This document shows, in pieces, positions 1 to 7,691 of a stretch of DNA of 18,318 nt. The notes below the pieces were generated by a model, which had not been told where the DNA came from, made no database searches, and saw nothing but the letters and a program-made list of their open reading frames with translations. The translations under genes were made by a program, and so were the position numbers. Each line of letters starts with the position of its first letter. Position 1 is the stretch's first letter. Origin of the DNA: Candidatus Rokuibacteriota bacterium (GTDB lineage Bacteria > JAUVQV01); NCBI GenBank assembly GCA_030609125.1, contig JAUWCW010000011.1:1-18318 (forward strand), given 5' to 3'.

Positions 1-835
1 AGTCGTCCATGACCGTGGTCTGCAGAAGCCACGTGAGGGCCTCCTCGGGCGGACCGTTCATGTAGCTGGCGACGCCGAGCGCGTAGTGGTAGCCCGGGTA
101 GTCCGGTCTCAGGTCAACGGCCGTCCTGAGGTACTCCAGCCCCTCCTGCAGCCTGCCGGTCTGGGCGTAGAGAACGCCGAGCTTGTAACGGGCGTCGGCG
201 TTGTTGGGGTCAATGCGGAGGGCGGAGCTTATGAACATCTCGAACTGGTAGGTGTCCTCTTCGGGGTCTCTCGGCTCGAAGGAGGGCCCTTCCATGGCGA
301 GGAGAAAGACGGGCGTGGACACCAGGGGCGGCCGGGGCTGGCGATGAAAGCGAAATTCCATGGCCTCGCCGATGAGCGTGGACAGATCGGTCAGCATGCC
401 AGCCAGTTCCCCCGTCTTGCCGGAGAGATTGAAGCGCAGGACATCGCGTCCGGCAGGGGAGGGTCTGAAGAGGTCGGCCTGGATTCTCATGGAGCCCGCC
501 TGTTCCCGGAAGGAGCCGGCGACGACGGCCTTCGCCTGGAGAGAATCTCCCAGCTCTCTCAACCTGCCGGGAGAAGGGGAGTCGGAGTCCGCCAGGTCGG
601 CCGGCGGGGGGGGGAGCCCCCCTGGCGGCTTCGCCGACCAGCCTGTCTGAAATGAGATGAGCAGGGAAAGCGTGGCGGAGATCATCCTCCCCAGCTCTCC
701 CGTTCCTCCCGGGGCGTCGCTTCTCTGGAACGGCAGGACGGCAAAGGTCCCGGCTGCCTCCGCCGAGGCCGCAGCGGAAGGGCCGGCGGCGAGAAGGACG
801 ATGAGCGGCGCAATCAGGTAGGAGGTGCCTCTCAT
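1..835 (-). CDS. Secreted TPR-repeat protein, downstream of pal (3' end outside window)
   Basis: The minus-strand frame is open from an ATG at 835 to the window edge (278 codons, no stop), so the C-terminus is missing. Residues 1-24 or so form a signal peptide (hydrophobic LIAPLIVLLAAG, then AAASAEA), so the protein is probably periplasmic. After it comes a stretch beginning TFAVLPFQ and continuing LGRMISATLSLL, which resembles the nucleotide-fold N-terminal domains of CsgG/FlgO/TolB-like envelope proteins; this likeness is weak. From about residue 195 on there are tetratricopeptide repeats: ALRIDPNNADARYKLGVLYA, then a second starting near AVDLRPDYPGYHYALG. It begins 13 bp after the LysM gene stops, so it is probably the last or near-last gene of the tol-pal operon. 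TPRs are what the C-terminal half of CpoB/YbgF carries, so it may supply that function. No strong ribosome binding site precedes the ATG. Exact function unknown. Confidence 0.75.
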   Translation of the reverse strand, partial: MRGTSYLIAPLIVLLAAGPSAAASAEAAGTFAVLPFQRSDAPGGTGELGRMISATLSLLISFQTGWSAKPPGGLPPPPADLADSDSPSPGRLRELGDSLQAKAVVAGSFREQAGSMRIQADLFRPSPAGRDVLRFNLSGKTGELAGMLTDLSTLIGEAMEFRFHRQPRPPLVSTPVFLLAMEGPSFEPRDPEEDTYQFEMFISSALRIDPNNADARYKLGVLYAQTGRLQEGLEYLRTAVDLRPDYPGYHYALGVASYMNGPPEEALTWLLQTTVMDD

Positions 836-848
836 GGCGCTGTGTCCG

Positions 849-1676
849 TCACGGCGCCGGAATAGTCAGGGTCTGCCCTTCCCGGATGAGATTGGCGTTC
901 GCGAGCTGGTTGGCCGACATGATGGCCTCCACGGTCACGCCGTATATCTCCGCTATCTTCGAGAGGGTCTCGCCCCGCTGCACCACGTGCCCCTCCCGGG
1001 CGGAAGCCGCCGCCGTCCTGGCGGTCGCCTCCTGGCGGAGCGTCACTTCCTGAAGCCGGCCCCTGAGGCTCCGGACCCTGCCGTCGACGTCATTGATGAG
1101 GTTCTGGAAAGCGGCGATGTCGCGGGCCATGCCGGCGATCTCGTCCTGGAGCCGGAGGTTCTCCCGGCCCACCTCTTCGACGACGACGTTGATCTGCTGC
1201 TGCAGCTGGGTCTGGACCCGGCTGATGCGCTCTTCCTGCTTCTTCTCGAATGCGGACATGGTCTGGATGTTGTCGCTCAGAGTGCGGATGTTCTTCTGCA
1301 GGCCCTCGATTCCCTGCAGGAGCCGGTTGATGTTCTCGTCGACGACCCGGAACTTCCTCCCGTAGTCGCTGTTCAGCTGCACCAGCGCCTCCTGCATTTC
1401 GAGCTTGGCAACTTCGAGTTGCCGGCCGAGGAGCCTGGTGTTTCGGTGGTCCTCCTCGACGGTCGCCTCGAGGCGGGCGATTTCTTCGCGGATGGACTGG
1501 ATCTGTTCTCCCAGGCCCATCTGCCGCACCTGCAGAGACGACTCGACCTGGTTGATCTGAGTTCTGAGGACCTCGATCTGGTCCCGCGCGTCTTTGTCCT
1601 TCAGGGCGCGGGCAGGATCGCAGTCTGCTGCAAGAAAGGCGGCTGTCAGCAATGCCATCAGAACGATGCGCTTCAC
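849..1676 (-). CDS. Periplasmic coiled-coil protein with C-terminal LysM domain (CpoB-position gene)
   Basis: About 275 residues from a GTG start at 1676. That start is chosen because GGAAAGG lies 7 nt upstream and because it opens a normal signal peptide ([17 protein letters not shown]). A longer frame from GTG 1721 would begin inside an intergenic inverted repeat. After likely cleavage near ARA/LK, residues of about 25-225 are heptad-rich, charged and Gln-rich, as in a long coiled coil. The last ~46 residues are a LysM peptidoglycan-binding module ([19 protein letters not shown], ending GQTLTIPAP). The gene follows pal in the position usually held by cpoB/ybgF, whose N-terminal part is also a coiled coil. 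A role at the cell wall alongside Tol-Pal is inferred from position and the LysM domain. The next gene (TPR) starts 13 bp after its stop. Confidence 0.85.
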   Translation of the reverse strand: MKRIVLMALLTAAFLAADCDPARALKDKDARDQIEVLRTQINQVESSLQVRQMGLGEQIQSIREEIARLEATVEEDHRNTRLLGRQLEVAKLEMQEALVQLNSDYGRKFRVVDENINRLLQGIEGLQKNIRTLSDNIQTMSAFEKKQEERISRVQTQLQQQINVVVEEVGRENLRLQDEIAGMARDIAAFQNLINDVDGRVRSLRGRLQEVTLRQEATARTAAASAREGHVVQRGETLSKIAEIYGVTVEAIMSANQLANANLIREGQTLTIPAP

Positions 1677-1708
1677 GTCAGCCCTTTCCAGGCAGCACAC
1701 TGGCAGGA

Positions 1709-1749
1709 GAGACAACCGCACGTGAACGCAAAGCCGTGGCGGTTGTCTC
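1709..1749 (-). repeat. Intergenic inverted repeat between pal and the LysM gene
   Basis: GAGACAACCGC (1709-1719) is matched perfectly by GCGGTTGTCTC (1739-1749). Pairing resumes inside as ACG/CGT after a one-base bulge. No T-run follows on the minus strand, so it is not a typical intrinsic terminator. It may be an mRNA processing or stability element that sets different levels of Pal and the downstream proteins. Confidence 0.6.
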
Positions 1750-1772
1750 CGCAGGCCGGTGGTCGCAGGTGA

Positions 1773-2393
1773 TCAGTTGGCGGAAACCTTGAACTCGGCG
1801 CGCCGGTTCCTGGACCAGGCGGCTTCGCCGTGCCCGGGATCAGCCGGCTTTTCTTCACCGTAGCTGATCGTGTGAAGCCGGTCGGGAGAGATCCCGAGAC
1901 CCACCAGGTAGCGCCGTACGCCCAGGGAGCGCCTCTCACCGAGGGCGAGGTTGTACTCGTTCGTGCCCCGCTCATCGCAGTGCCCTTCGATGAGGAGCTG
2001 CTTTTCAGGCCTTTGGTTGAGCCACCCTGCTATGCCTTCCAGAACCGGCTGAAACTCGCCCTTGATGTTCGACCTGTCGAAATCGAAGTAGATGTTCTTC
2101 AGCACCAGCTTGTCTTCCGGGCTGGGCTCGATGAACTGCAGAGTAGGCGCGTCGCTGATCGGGATGTCCTCGCCCCTGAGGGCGAGAAGCTGGGAGGACT
2201 GGTCGCTGGAAGGGGACGACACGGAGCTTCCGACGGTTCCCGACCTGGGAGCAGGCTTGGTGGTGAGGACCGACTGACTCACTTCGGGGCCCTTGTCCGC
2301 GGGTTTCTTGGCTTTCTTCGAGCATCCTGCGGCAAGCAGAAAGACCAGGGGAACTGCGAGGATGGCTGTCGTTGTCCGGACGGACACCTTCAT
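1773..2393 (-). CDS. pal: Peptidoglycan-associated lipoprotein Pal
   Basis: The 206-residue protein is an outer-membrane lipoprotein that ties the membrane to peptidoglycan and is mobilised by TolB and TolQRA during constriction. Start ATG 2393 is set by AAGGAGGT upstream and by the signal peptide it opens; the frame extends further upstream to 2465 without such support. The signal peptide ends in LLAAGC with the lipidated Cys at residue 24, although the -3 position is Ala rather than Leu. A low-complexity Ser/Pro linker follows. The OmpA-like C-terminal domain runs from about residue 95 (NIYFDFDRSNIK) and contains the peptidoglycan-binding segment GHCDERGTNEYNLALGERR. It lies 138 bp downstream of tolB, and a promoter candidate in that gap suggests extra transcription independent of tolQRAB. 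Confidence 0.95.
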   Translation of the reverse strand: MKVSVRTTTAILAVPLVFLLAAGCSKKAKKPADKGPEVSQSVLTTKPAPRSGTVGSSVSSPSSDQSSQLLALRGEDIPISDAPTLQFIEPSPEDKLVLKNIYFDFDRSNIKGEFQPVLEGIAGWLNQRPEKQLLIEGHCDERGTNEYNLALGERRSLGVRRYLVGLGISPDRLHTISYGEEKPADPGHGEAAWSRNRRAEFKVSAN

Positions 2394-2480
2394 TCTGTAC
2401 ACCTCCTTGAAAGACCGAAAAAGTGTTCTGACGGCACCTCTGTGTCGAGAATTCACAGCACTCAAATCGCTTGGAAAGTA

Positions 2481-2509
2481 ATACTATTATGTATTTCGTG
2501 GGAATTCAA
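2481..2509 (-). promoter_or_regulatory. Candidate sigma70-type promoter for pal
   Basis: Read on the minus strand, TTGAAT (2504-2509) is followed after 17 bp by TAGTAT (2481-2486), in the AT-rich gap between tolB and pal. The leader to the pal ATG would be about 80 nt. Match to consensus is moderate. Confidence 0.4.
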
Positions 2510-2531
2510 GGGAAAAATGATGAATCCTCCG

Positions 2532-3845
2532 TCACGGCGCCCACGCCGGGGAGGTGAGAGATCCTTTTGTCCGGGGAAGGGAGAAGGTCTCTCCCGTGCG
2601 GCTGTCGACAATGGAGAGCCGGTAAGTCGATCCTCTTCCCGCGCTGTAGACGACGTGGATACCGTCCGGCGCCCACGCCGGGTCTTCCTTGTTGCCCCCT
2701 CCCGTGGTGAGCTGCACGTTTTCCCCGGTGTCGAGGTCGATGAGAAAAAGCTGGAAGGTCCCGCCTGTCAAGGAGGTGAAGACAATCCGCCCGTCTTTCG
2801 GCGACCAGTCGGGGGAGGTGCTGTAGTGACCCGTGTAGGAGACCCTCCGGGCCCGCCCGCCGCCGGCTTTGGAGACATAGATCTGGGGGGAACCGGTGCG
2901 GTCGGAGATGAAGGCCATCTGCTTCTGGTCCGGCGACCAGACCGGTGAGGCCTCGACGGCCTTGGAGAAGGTGAGCCTCTTGAGCGACGAGCCGTCGACC
3001 GCCATGCGGTAGATCTCGGGGTTTCCGTCACGGCTGAGGGTCAGGAGCATATGCTTTCCGTCCGGAGACAGGGAGGGAAAGGCGTTCATGCCCGGGAAGA
3101 AAGCGACGCTCCGGATGCGGCCGCTGCGCAGATCGTGTACGACGATCTCGGTACGGCCGGACCGGTAGGTCACGTAGGCAAGGCGCCGGCCGTCGGGAAA
3201 CCACGCCGGATAGAGAGACAGCACGCCCTCGGGAGAGACGGGCCGAAGGTTCCGGCCGTCGTAGTCCATGACGCTGATGCGCTTGGGCCCGTCGTTCGCC
3301 CAGGCGAGGGCTATTCTCGACAGGGCGATACCCTCCTCGCCGGTCAGTGCCTTGACGATGTCGTTCACCAGGGAGTGAACGGCCCGGGCCCCCTGGCCCT
3401 CCCCCCCCCGGTACTCCCGGCCGAGAAGAAGGGTGCCCCGCTCGACGTCGTAGAGTTTTCCCGTGAGAAGGACCGATCCCCTCCGCTCCTCGTACGTCGT
3501 GCGCAGAAGCAGCTCCGCTCCCCACGAGAGCCAGCTGGGGAAGTTTATCTTTCCGCTTTCGGTCTCCATGAGAAAGAGCTCCTGCTGGAGGGACTCCATG
3601 GGCAGGAGGCTGAGGTAGCCCGTGAGCTTCAGGTCCCTCTCGAGGACGCTCCGCATTTCCTTCCGGGCCGCGCTCTCCCGCGCATCAAAAGGTGTGGCGG
3701 CGAGGGTTATCTTCCGCCCCGCCTCCTTGGTTATGTCGATGTAGACCTTGGGGACGGCGGCGGCCTCCGTGACCGTCAGGCTACAGAGAAGCAAAAAAAA
3801 GGCGAGGGCCTCAGCGGCCCTCGGGCCGAAACGTGATTTCAACAT
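2532..3845 (-). CDS. tolB: Tol-Pal system periplasmic protein TolB
   Basis: The product is 437 residues, the usual size for TolB. It acts in the periplasm, binding Pal through its propeller and TolA through its N-terminus. Residues 1-29 are a signal peptide (FFLLLCSLTVTEAAA). The N-terminal domain (about 30-165) includes AARKEMRSVLERDLKLTGYL, typical of TolB. From about 190 to the end there are six WD40-like/PD40 propeller blades, each with a SPDG-type turn: AWFPDGRRLAYVTY, SLSPDGKHMLLTLS, VWSPDQKQMAFISDRTG, DWSPKDGRIVFTS, AWAPDGIHVVYSAG and a closing PAWAP. The ATG overlaps the 3' end of tolA by 35 bp with GGAG about 10 nt upstream, so translation is probably coupled to tolA. Confidence 0.95.
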   Translation of the reverse strand: MLKSRFGPRAAEALAFFLLLCSLTVTEAAAVPKVYIDITKEAGRKITLAATPFDARESAARKEMRSVLERDLKLTGYLSLLPMESLQQELFLMETESGKINFPSWLSWGAELLLRTTYEERRGSVLLTGKLYDVERGTLLLGREYRGGEGQGARAVHSLVNDIVKALTGEEGIALSRIALAWANDGPKRISVMDYDGRNLRPVSPEGVLSLYPAWFPDGRRLAYVTYRSGRTEIVVHDLRSGRIRSVAFFPGMNAFPSLSPDGKHMLLTLSRDGNPEIYRMAVDGSSLKRLTFSKAVEASPVWSPDQKQMAFISDRTGSPQIYVSKAGGGRARRVSYTGHYSTSPDWSPKDGRIVFTSLTGGTFQLFLIDLDTGENVQLTTGGGNKEDPAWAPDGIHVVYSAGRGSTYRLSIVDSRTGETFSLPRTKGSLTSPAWAP

Positions 3846-4632
3846 CCAGGTAGCTCTCCTTGTAGTCTTTGGGAAATGGGGGAAGGGCGGCGGAGTCCGT
3901 CAGGGCCGCCATGACGGACTGGTCGTAGATCCTGTGACCCGACGAGCGTTTCATGTCGATCTTCATGATCCTGCCCTCCCGGGAGATCCGGATCACGGCA
4001 ACGGCGGAGAGCTTTTTCCCGCCCAGGGCAAACCTGCTCGGGGGCGCCCAGCGGGTGTAGATGCTGCTCTTGACCTTGCCCACGTATCCCCGGTAGCGAA
4101 AGCTCGACAGCGACGCCCGGGTTTCCCGGGAGGCGGTCGGCGCGGGCGGCGTGACGGTCGGGACCGTGAGGGGGGTGACCCTGGGGGTCGAGAGCTTGGG
4201 AACGCTCGGCTCGGGGACGCTCGCGGGCGGAGTCTCCACGGCGGTGAGCTTGCTCTGCAGCCGCTCCTTGAGCGACGTCGGTGCGGGTGCGGGCTCCCGG
4301 GGCTTGACAAGGGGCGGCGCCTTCCGCGTCGGTATCCGGACCCTGGACTTTGCCGGCGGTGGCGGCGGTGCGGGCTTCACTACTCTGGGACGCGGCTTGG
4401 GAGCCGGCCGGGCCGGGGCCTTTTTCACCTTCGGCGACGGTGCGGGCGGGGCGGGCGCGTCGAGAGTCGCCACCAGCCTCACCGACCGGGGAATGTTTTC
4501 GACAAAGACTTTCTTTCGCGTCGTGGGCAGAAAGAAGAGCATGGCAATGAGGATGATGTGGCCGCCCAGGGAAATGACAAAGGCGCGGGAGGCGCCGTTC
4601 TCAATTCTGTCTGTTGCGAGTGACAAGGCCAA
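3811..4632 (-). CDS. tolA: TolA/TonB-type energy transducer (TolA)
   Basis: The 273-residue protein is anchored in the inner membrane by one helix (about residues 17-36, VISLGGHIILIAMLFFL) and links TolQR to TolB/Pal. Residues of about 55-185 are a Pro/Lys/Ala-rich spacer (APAPPAPSPKVKKAPARPAP and onward). It is more like the TonB spacer than the long Ala-rich helix of enterobacterial TolA. The C-terminal ~90 residues are a TonB/TolA C domain (YVGKVKSSIYTRWAPP, SREGRIMKIDMKRSSG). The position between tolR and tolB supports TolA over TonB. The start is uncertain: the frame opens with TTG at 4632, inside tolR, and a second TTG is two codons later. There is no ATG near, so it probably depends on translational coupling with tolR. 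Confidence 0.88.
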   Translation of the reverse strand: MALSLATDRIENGASRAFVISLGGHIILIAMLFFLPTTRKKVFVENIPRSVRLVATLDAPAPPAPSPKVKKAPARPAPKPRPRVVKPAPPPPPAKSRVRIPTRKAPPLVKPREPAPAPTSLKERLQSKLTAVETPPASVPEPSVPKLSTPRVTPLTVPTVTPPAPTASRETRASLSSFRYRGYVGKVKSSIYTRWAPPSRFALGGKKLSAVAVIRISREGRIMKIDMKRSSGHRIYDQSVMAALTDSAALPPFPKDYKESYLDVEITFRPEGR

Positions 4633-5020
4633 TATTGATCAGTCCCGCGCCGCGGATCTCGTCCAGGATCTCGATGATATCCCCGTAGGGGATGCCTGCG
4701 TCGGCGCGTATTACTACGGATGTTTCAGGGTCGGTCCCGGCCAGGCCGGAGAGTTTGTCGTGGAGCTGCTCCCTGCTGACCAGCACGTTGTTGTAGAAGA
4801 GCCGCCCCTTTTTCGACAGGCTGATCACCGCCGGCTCCTTGGAGGTCATCCTGTGCGGCGTCGCCTGGGGGAGCTGCACGTCTATGCCGTGCTCGAGGGC
4901 CGGGGAGACGAGGATGTAGATGATCAGGGTCACGAGGGTGACGTCCACCAGGGCGGTGATGTTCATCTGGATGTTCGGGTTGAAGCCGAAGCGCGACGGT
5001 TTGCTCTTGTAAAAGGCCAT
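4601..5020 (-). CDS. tolR: Tol-Pal system protein TolR (ExbD/TolR family)
   Basis: The 139-residue protein is an inner-membrane partner of TolQ in the proton-motive-force-driven motor. The ATG at 5020 lies 8 bp after the tolQ stop, with AGGAG upstream. The same frame runs further upstream inside tolQ but only as an out-of-frame shadow. One transmembrane helix sits at about residues 21-40 (ITALVDVTLVTLIIYILVSP). It contains the Asp of the ExbD/TolR family at residue 26, proposed in that family to carry protons. The periplasmic domain follows and ends in DIIEILDEIRGAGLINIGLV, typical of the family. The 3' end overlaps the tolA start by 32 bp. Confidence 0.93.
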   Translation of the reverse strand: MAFYKSKPSRFGFNPNIQMNITALVDVTLVTLIIYILVSPALEHGIDVQLPQATPHRMTSKEPAVISLSKKGRLFYNNVLVSREQLHDKLSGLAGTDPETSVVIRADAGIPYGDIIEILDEIRGAGLINIGLVTRNRQN

Positions 5021-5028
5021 CGGAGGAT

Positions 5029-5748
5029 CTACTCCTGCACGTATTCCTTCTCGAGGAGGGCGAGAAAGTCGGTGGAGAAATGGGTCGTGTCGCCCGCCAG
5101 CTCGCGGATTCTGGATCCGATATAATTGTAGCCGAGAAGGGCGGGGATCGCCACGAGAAGGCCGGAGACGGTGGAGACCAGGGCCTCGGAGATCCCGGGG
5201 CCGAAAGCGGTCATTCCCGTTGAGGCCTGGCGCCCCATCTCCTGGAAGGCGACGAGGATTCCCCAGACCGTTCCCAGCAGTCCCAGAAAGGGAGCGACGC
5301 TGATGGTGGTGGCCAGGTGGATCAGCAGGTGCTCGAGGTCCAGGAAGTATTTGTCCTCTGCGGCCTCCAGGTGTTTGGTGATGATGCCGAGCTGATGGGT
5401 CGTTATCTTGTGGGACTCTTCCCCGGTTCCGGCTCCCGCAGGTTTCCCGCCCCGCTCGAGCTGGTTGCGCAACTCCTCGCACCCTTTGAGGAAGACGTCT
5501 GCCAGGGGGGTGAAGAAGTTCTCCCTGTTGGCCAGAATGTGACGCTGAAGGGCCAGGGGGTTGCGGCGCCCCTTGTGGTAAATATCGGTGAACGCCAGGG
5601 AACCAATCCGGCAGCGGCGCAGAAGGCGCAGCTTGCGGATGATAATGGCCCAGGCCGAGACGGAGAGGATGGCCAGTATGAGGTAGATGATTTTTGCCAG
5701 GAGGGAAGCCCTCAGAAAATGGTCCAGCCAGAAGTGGTAGTCGCCCAT
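5029..5748 (-). CDS. tolQ: Tol-Pal system protein TolQ (MotA/TolQ/ExbB family)
   Basis: The 239-residue inner-membrane protein forms the motor core with TolR. The ATG at 5748 has GGGAG 6 nt upstream. Three membrane segments are visible: about residues 18-37 (AKIIYLILAILSVSAWAIII), about 145-168 (TTISVAPFLGLLGTVWGILVAF) and about 188-206 (EALVSTVSGLLVAIPALLGY). The last two carry the conserved family core LGLLGTVWG and ALVSTVSGLLVAIPA. The large cytoplasmic loop between helices 1 and 2 holds the segment from about 40 to 140. It is the first gene of the operon, divergent from nth, with a well-placed promoter upstream. Confidence 0.95.
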   Translation of the reverse strand: MGDYHFWLDHFLRASLLAKIIYLILAILSVSAWAIIIRKLRLLRRCRIGSLAFTDIYHKGRRNPLALQRHILANRENFFTPLADVFLKGCEELRNQLERGGKPAGAGTGEESHKITTHQLGIITKHLEAAEDKYFLDLEHLLIHLATTISVAPFLGLLGTVWGILVAFQEMGRQASTGMTAFGPGISEALVSTVSGLLVAIPALLGYNYIGSRIRELAGDTTHFSTDFLALLEKEYVQE

Positions 5749-5792
5749 GTACGCTCCCTGTCTTTCCTCGTCCGTTCAGCCGTAAGTATGCG

Positions 5793-5822
5793 ATTCTATG
5801 GTAAGATCAAAAACCGAGTCAA
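5793..5822 (-). promoter_or_regulatory. Sigma70-type promoter for the tol-pal operon
   Basis: On the minus strand TTGACT (5817-5822) and TAGAAT (5793-5798) are separated by 18 bp, about 45 bp before the tolQ ATG. Each hexamer matches five of six consensus bases. The -35 lies in the loop of the dyad AAAAACC (5809-5815) / GGTTTTT (5823-5829), which could serve as an operator. Confidence 0.6.
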
Positions 5823-5850
5823 GGTTTTTCGTGCGGGGGGAAGGTGCGGG

Positions 5851-6519
5851 ATGGGGGGCGGAACGGGAGCGGGCGGACAAAGAGGGAAAAAGGAGCGGGC
5901 GGCCCGCATTCTCCGGCTCTTTGACGAGCACTGCCCCGACGCTGCCATATCGCTCGATTTTTCCGGCCCCCTCCAGCTGCTGGTAGCGACGGTCCTCTCC
6001 GCCCAGTGCACCGACGTCAGGGTGAACCAGGTTACCCCCGCACTTTTTGCCCGGTACCGCACGGCCGGCGACTACGCCGCCGCCGACCCTGAAACGCTCA
6101 TGGACGAAATACGTTCCACGGGGTTCTTCCGCAACAAGGCGAAGAACATAATTGCCGCCGCCAGTCAGATAGACACCCGCTTCGGCGGGGAGGTTCCCGG
6201 GAGGATGGAGGATCTGGTCTCTCTTGCCGGGGTAGGGAGGAAAACGGCAAACGTCATCCTCGGCAACGCCTTCGATGTGCCGGGCCTGGTGGTGGACACA
6301 CATGTCAAACGGGTCAGCCGGAGGCTGGGACTGACGGAAAACACGGATCCGGTGAAGATAGAGTTCGACCTCATGGAGCTCTTTCCCCGCCCGCGCTGGA
6401 CGTTGCTTTCGCACCAGATGATCGCCCATGGCCGCACCGTCTGCAAGGCGCCCAAGCCCTCCTGCGGCGAATGTTTCTTTGACGGCGCGCTCTGCCCGTC
6501 ACGCCGGAAGTATCTCTGA
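5851..6519 (+). CDS. nth: Endonuclease III (DNA glycosylase/AP lyase)
   Basis: The 222-residue enzyme removes oxidised pyrimidines from DNA and cleaves abasic sites in base-excision repair. The ATG at 5851 is preceded by AAGGT at 5 nt; the frame is open far upstream but that part is antisense to tolQ. The helix-hairpin-helix motif LAGVGRKTANVILG places the catalytic Lys at residue 131, and VVDTHVKR carries the catalytic Asp at 149. The C-terminal iron-sulfur loop has Cys 198, 205, 208 and 215. The last interval is six residues rather than the five usual for this family, so one residue is inserted. The first ~15 residues are Gly/Lys-rich and poorly conserved. It is divergent from tolQ. No promoter of its own is clear. 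Confidence 0.95.
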   Translation: MGGGTGAGGQRGKKERAARILRLFDEHCPDAAISLDFSGPLQLLVATVLSAQCTDVRVNQVTPALFARYRTAGDYAAADPETLMDEIRSTGFFRNKAKNIIAAASQIDTRFGGEVPGRMEDLVSLAGVGRKTANVILGNAFDVPGLVVDTHVKRVSRRLGLTENTDPVKIEFDLMELFPRPRWTLLSHQMIAHGRTVCKAPKPSCGECFFDGALCPSRRKYL

Positions 6520-6531
6520 CACATTTTCCCC

Positions 6532-6561
6532 TTGCCAGCCGGGCCACGGGGAGGGTAAAAT
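6532..6561 (+). promoter_or_regulatory. Candidate sigma70-type promoter for the sigma54 activator gene
   Basis: TTGCCA (6532-6537) and TAAAAT (6556-6561) are spaced 18 bp apart in the 164-bp gap between nth and the activator gene. The leader would be about 115 nt. No convincing -24/-12 element was seen here, so the activator itself is probably not sigma54-dependent. Confidence 0.4.
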
Positions 6562-6683
6562 TATCTTTTCGTGACGCATTTTCCGGGCATTCCCCCTTCG
6601 GCAGCACTCTCCGGTCGGACCCGAAACACTTCGGTTCCGGTGCAGCCGGTGCGGGTACACAGGGCAGGAGAAGAGGCGCTCCC

Positions 6684-7691
6684 ATGCGGCAGTCGTTCGA
6701 GGATGCTCCCGAAACCACGCGGATCATAGGCAGGAGCCAGGGTGTCAGGCGGGTCCAGCAGCTTATCTCCAAGGTGGCGGTCACGAGCAACACCGTCCTG
6801 ATCCAGGGACAGAGCGGGGTCGGCAAGGAGCTCGTCGCCAGGGGCATTCACCTGGAGAGCCCGCGCAGGGACAACCCCTTCGTCGTTGTCGACTGCGGAA
6901 TGCTGAACGAAAACCTTCTGCAGAACGAGCTCTTCGGCCACCAGAGAGGGGCCTTCACGGGGGCGACGGCCCTCAAGCACGGCCTCTTCGAGGTGGCGGA
7001 CACCGGGACCATCTTTCTCGACGAGATCGGCGAGATCAGCCCTGCCATCCAGGGCAAGCTCCTGAGGGTTCTGGAGAACAGCACCTTCCGGCGCCTGGGA
7101 AGCACGAGGGACACCCGGGTGGACGTGCGGCTGGTGGCGGCCACCAACAAGGATCTTCTCGAGCTGAGCAGGCAGGGGATCTTCCGCGAAGACCTCTACT
7201 ACCGCCTCAACGTCTTCACCATCCACGTCCCCTCCCTCCGCGAAAGGCAGGACGACATACCCCTGCTGGCACGCCACTTTCTCGAGGCTACGGGGCATTC
7301 GGGCAAAGAGATCAAGGGTCTTGCTCCGGAAGCGCTGGAGGTGCTCGAGAAGTACGAGTGGCCGGGAAACATCAGGGAGCTGCAGAACGTTATCGAGAGC
7401 GCGGTTATCATGGCCGAGGGGCCGGTGGTGGAGGCGAAGGATCTGCCCTTCTCCCTCCAGGAAGACTGCGTTCCGGCGGAGCTCGACCTGACCCGCGAAT
7501 CCCTCTCCCTGAAGGAGCTCGAGAAACATTACATTTCACTGCTTCTGCACAGATTCGACGGGCACAGGGCGAAGGTCGCCAGTGTCCTGCAGATCAGTGA
7601 GCGCAACCTCTACCGGAAGCTCAAGGAATACGATCTGACGAACCTCAGCTTCCGGCCCCGGAAGCAGCAGACCTCCCGCCGCGGTCTCTGA
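6684..7691 (+). CDS. Sigma54-dependent transcriptional activator lacking a sensory domain (AAA+ and Fis-type HTH)
   Basis: The 335-residue protein is a bacterial enhancer-binding protein that remodels sigma54-RNA polymerase using ATP. The AAA+ domain starts almost at the N-terminus (IIGRSQGVRRV at 14-24). Walker A is GQSGVGKE (42-49), the sigma54-contact loop is GAFTGA (89-94) and Walker B is GTIFLDEIGE (108-117). Arg-finger region sequences follow (FREDLYYRLNV). A Fis-type helix-turn-helix lies at about 295-318 (RAKVASVLQISERNLYRKLK). There is no receiver, GAF or PAS domain ahead of the AAA+ module, so it cannot sense in the usual way. It may be constitutive or controlled in trans, in the manner of PspF. 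AGAGG precedes the ATG by about 8 nt. The flanking DNA contains two sigma54 promoters with matched dyads, the likely targets; the first dyad overlaps its stop codon. Confidence 0.93.
   Translation: MRQSFEDAPETTRIIGRSQGVRRVQQLISKVAVTSNTVLIQGQSGVGKELVARGIHLESPRRDNPFVVVDCGMLNENLLQNELFGHQRGAFTGATALKHGLFEVADTGTIFLDEIGEISPAIQGKLLRVLENSTFRRLGSTRDTRVDVRLVAATNKDLLELSRQGIFREDLYYRLNVFTIHVPSLRERQDDIPLLARHFLEATGHSGKEIKGLAPEALEVLEKYEWPGNIRELQNVIESAVIMAEGPVVEAKDLPFSLQEDCVPAELDLTRESLSLKELEKHYISLLLHRFDGHRAKVASVLQISERNLYRKLKEYDLTNLSFRPRKQQTSRRGL

Noticed and set aside
1677-1721. Alternative GTG start at 1721 for the LysM protein
   Set aside because: It would place 15 extra residues before the signal peptide and begin within the intergenic inverted repeat; GTG 1676 has a better ribosome site.
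5317-5850. Upstream extension of the nth frame by 178 codons
   Set aside because: The extension runs antisense through tolQ and has no glycosylase sequence. The ATG at 5851 has a good ribosome site and gives the family length.
6632-6647. GG-N10-GC match just upstream of the activator gene, suggesting autoregulation
   Set aside because: Only the GG/GC core matches; the rest of the consensus is absent and no paired dyads lie upstream.
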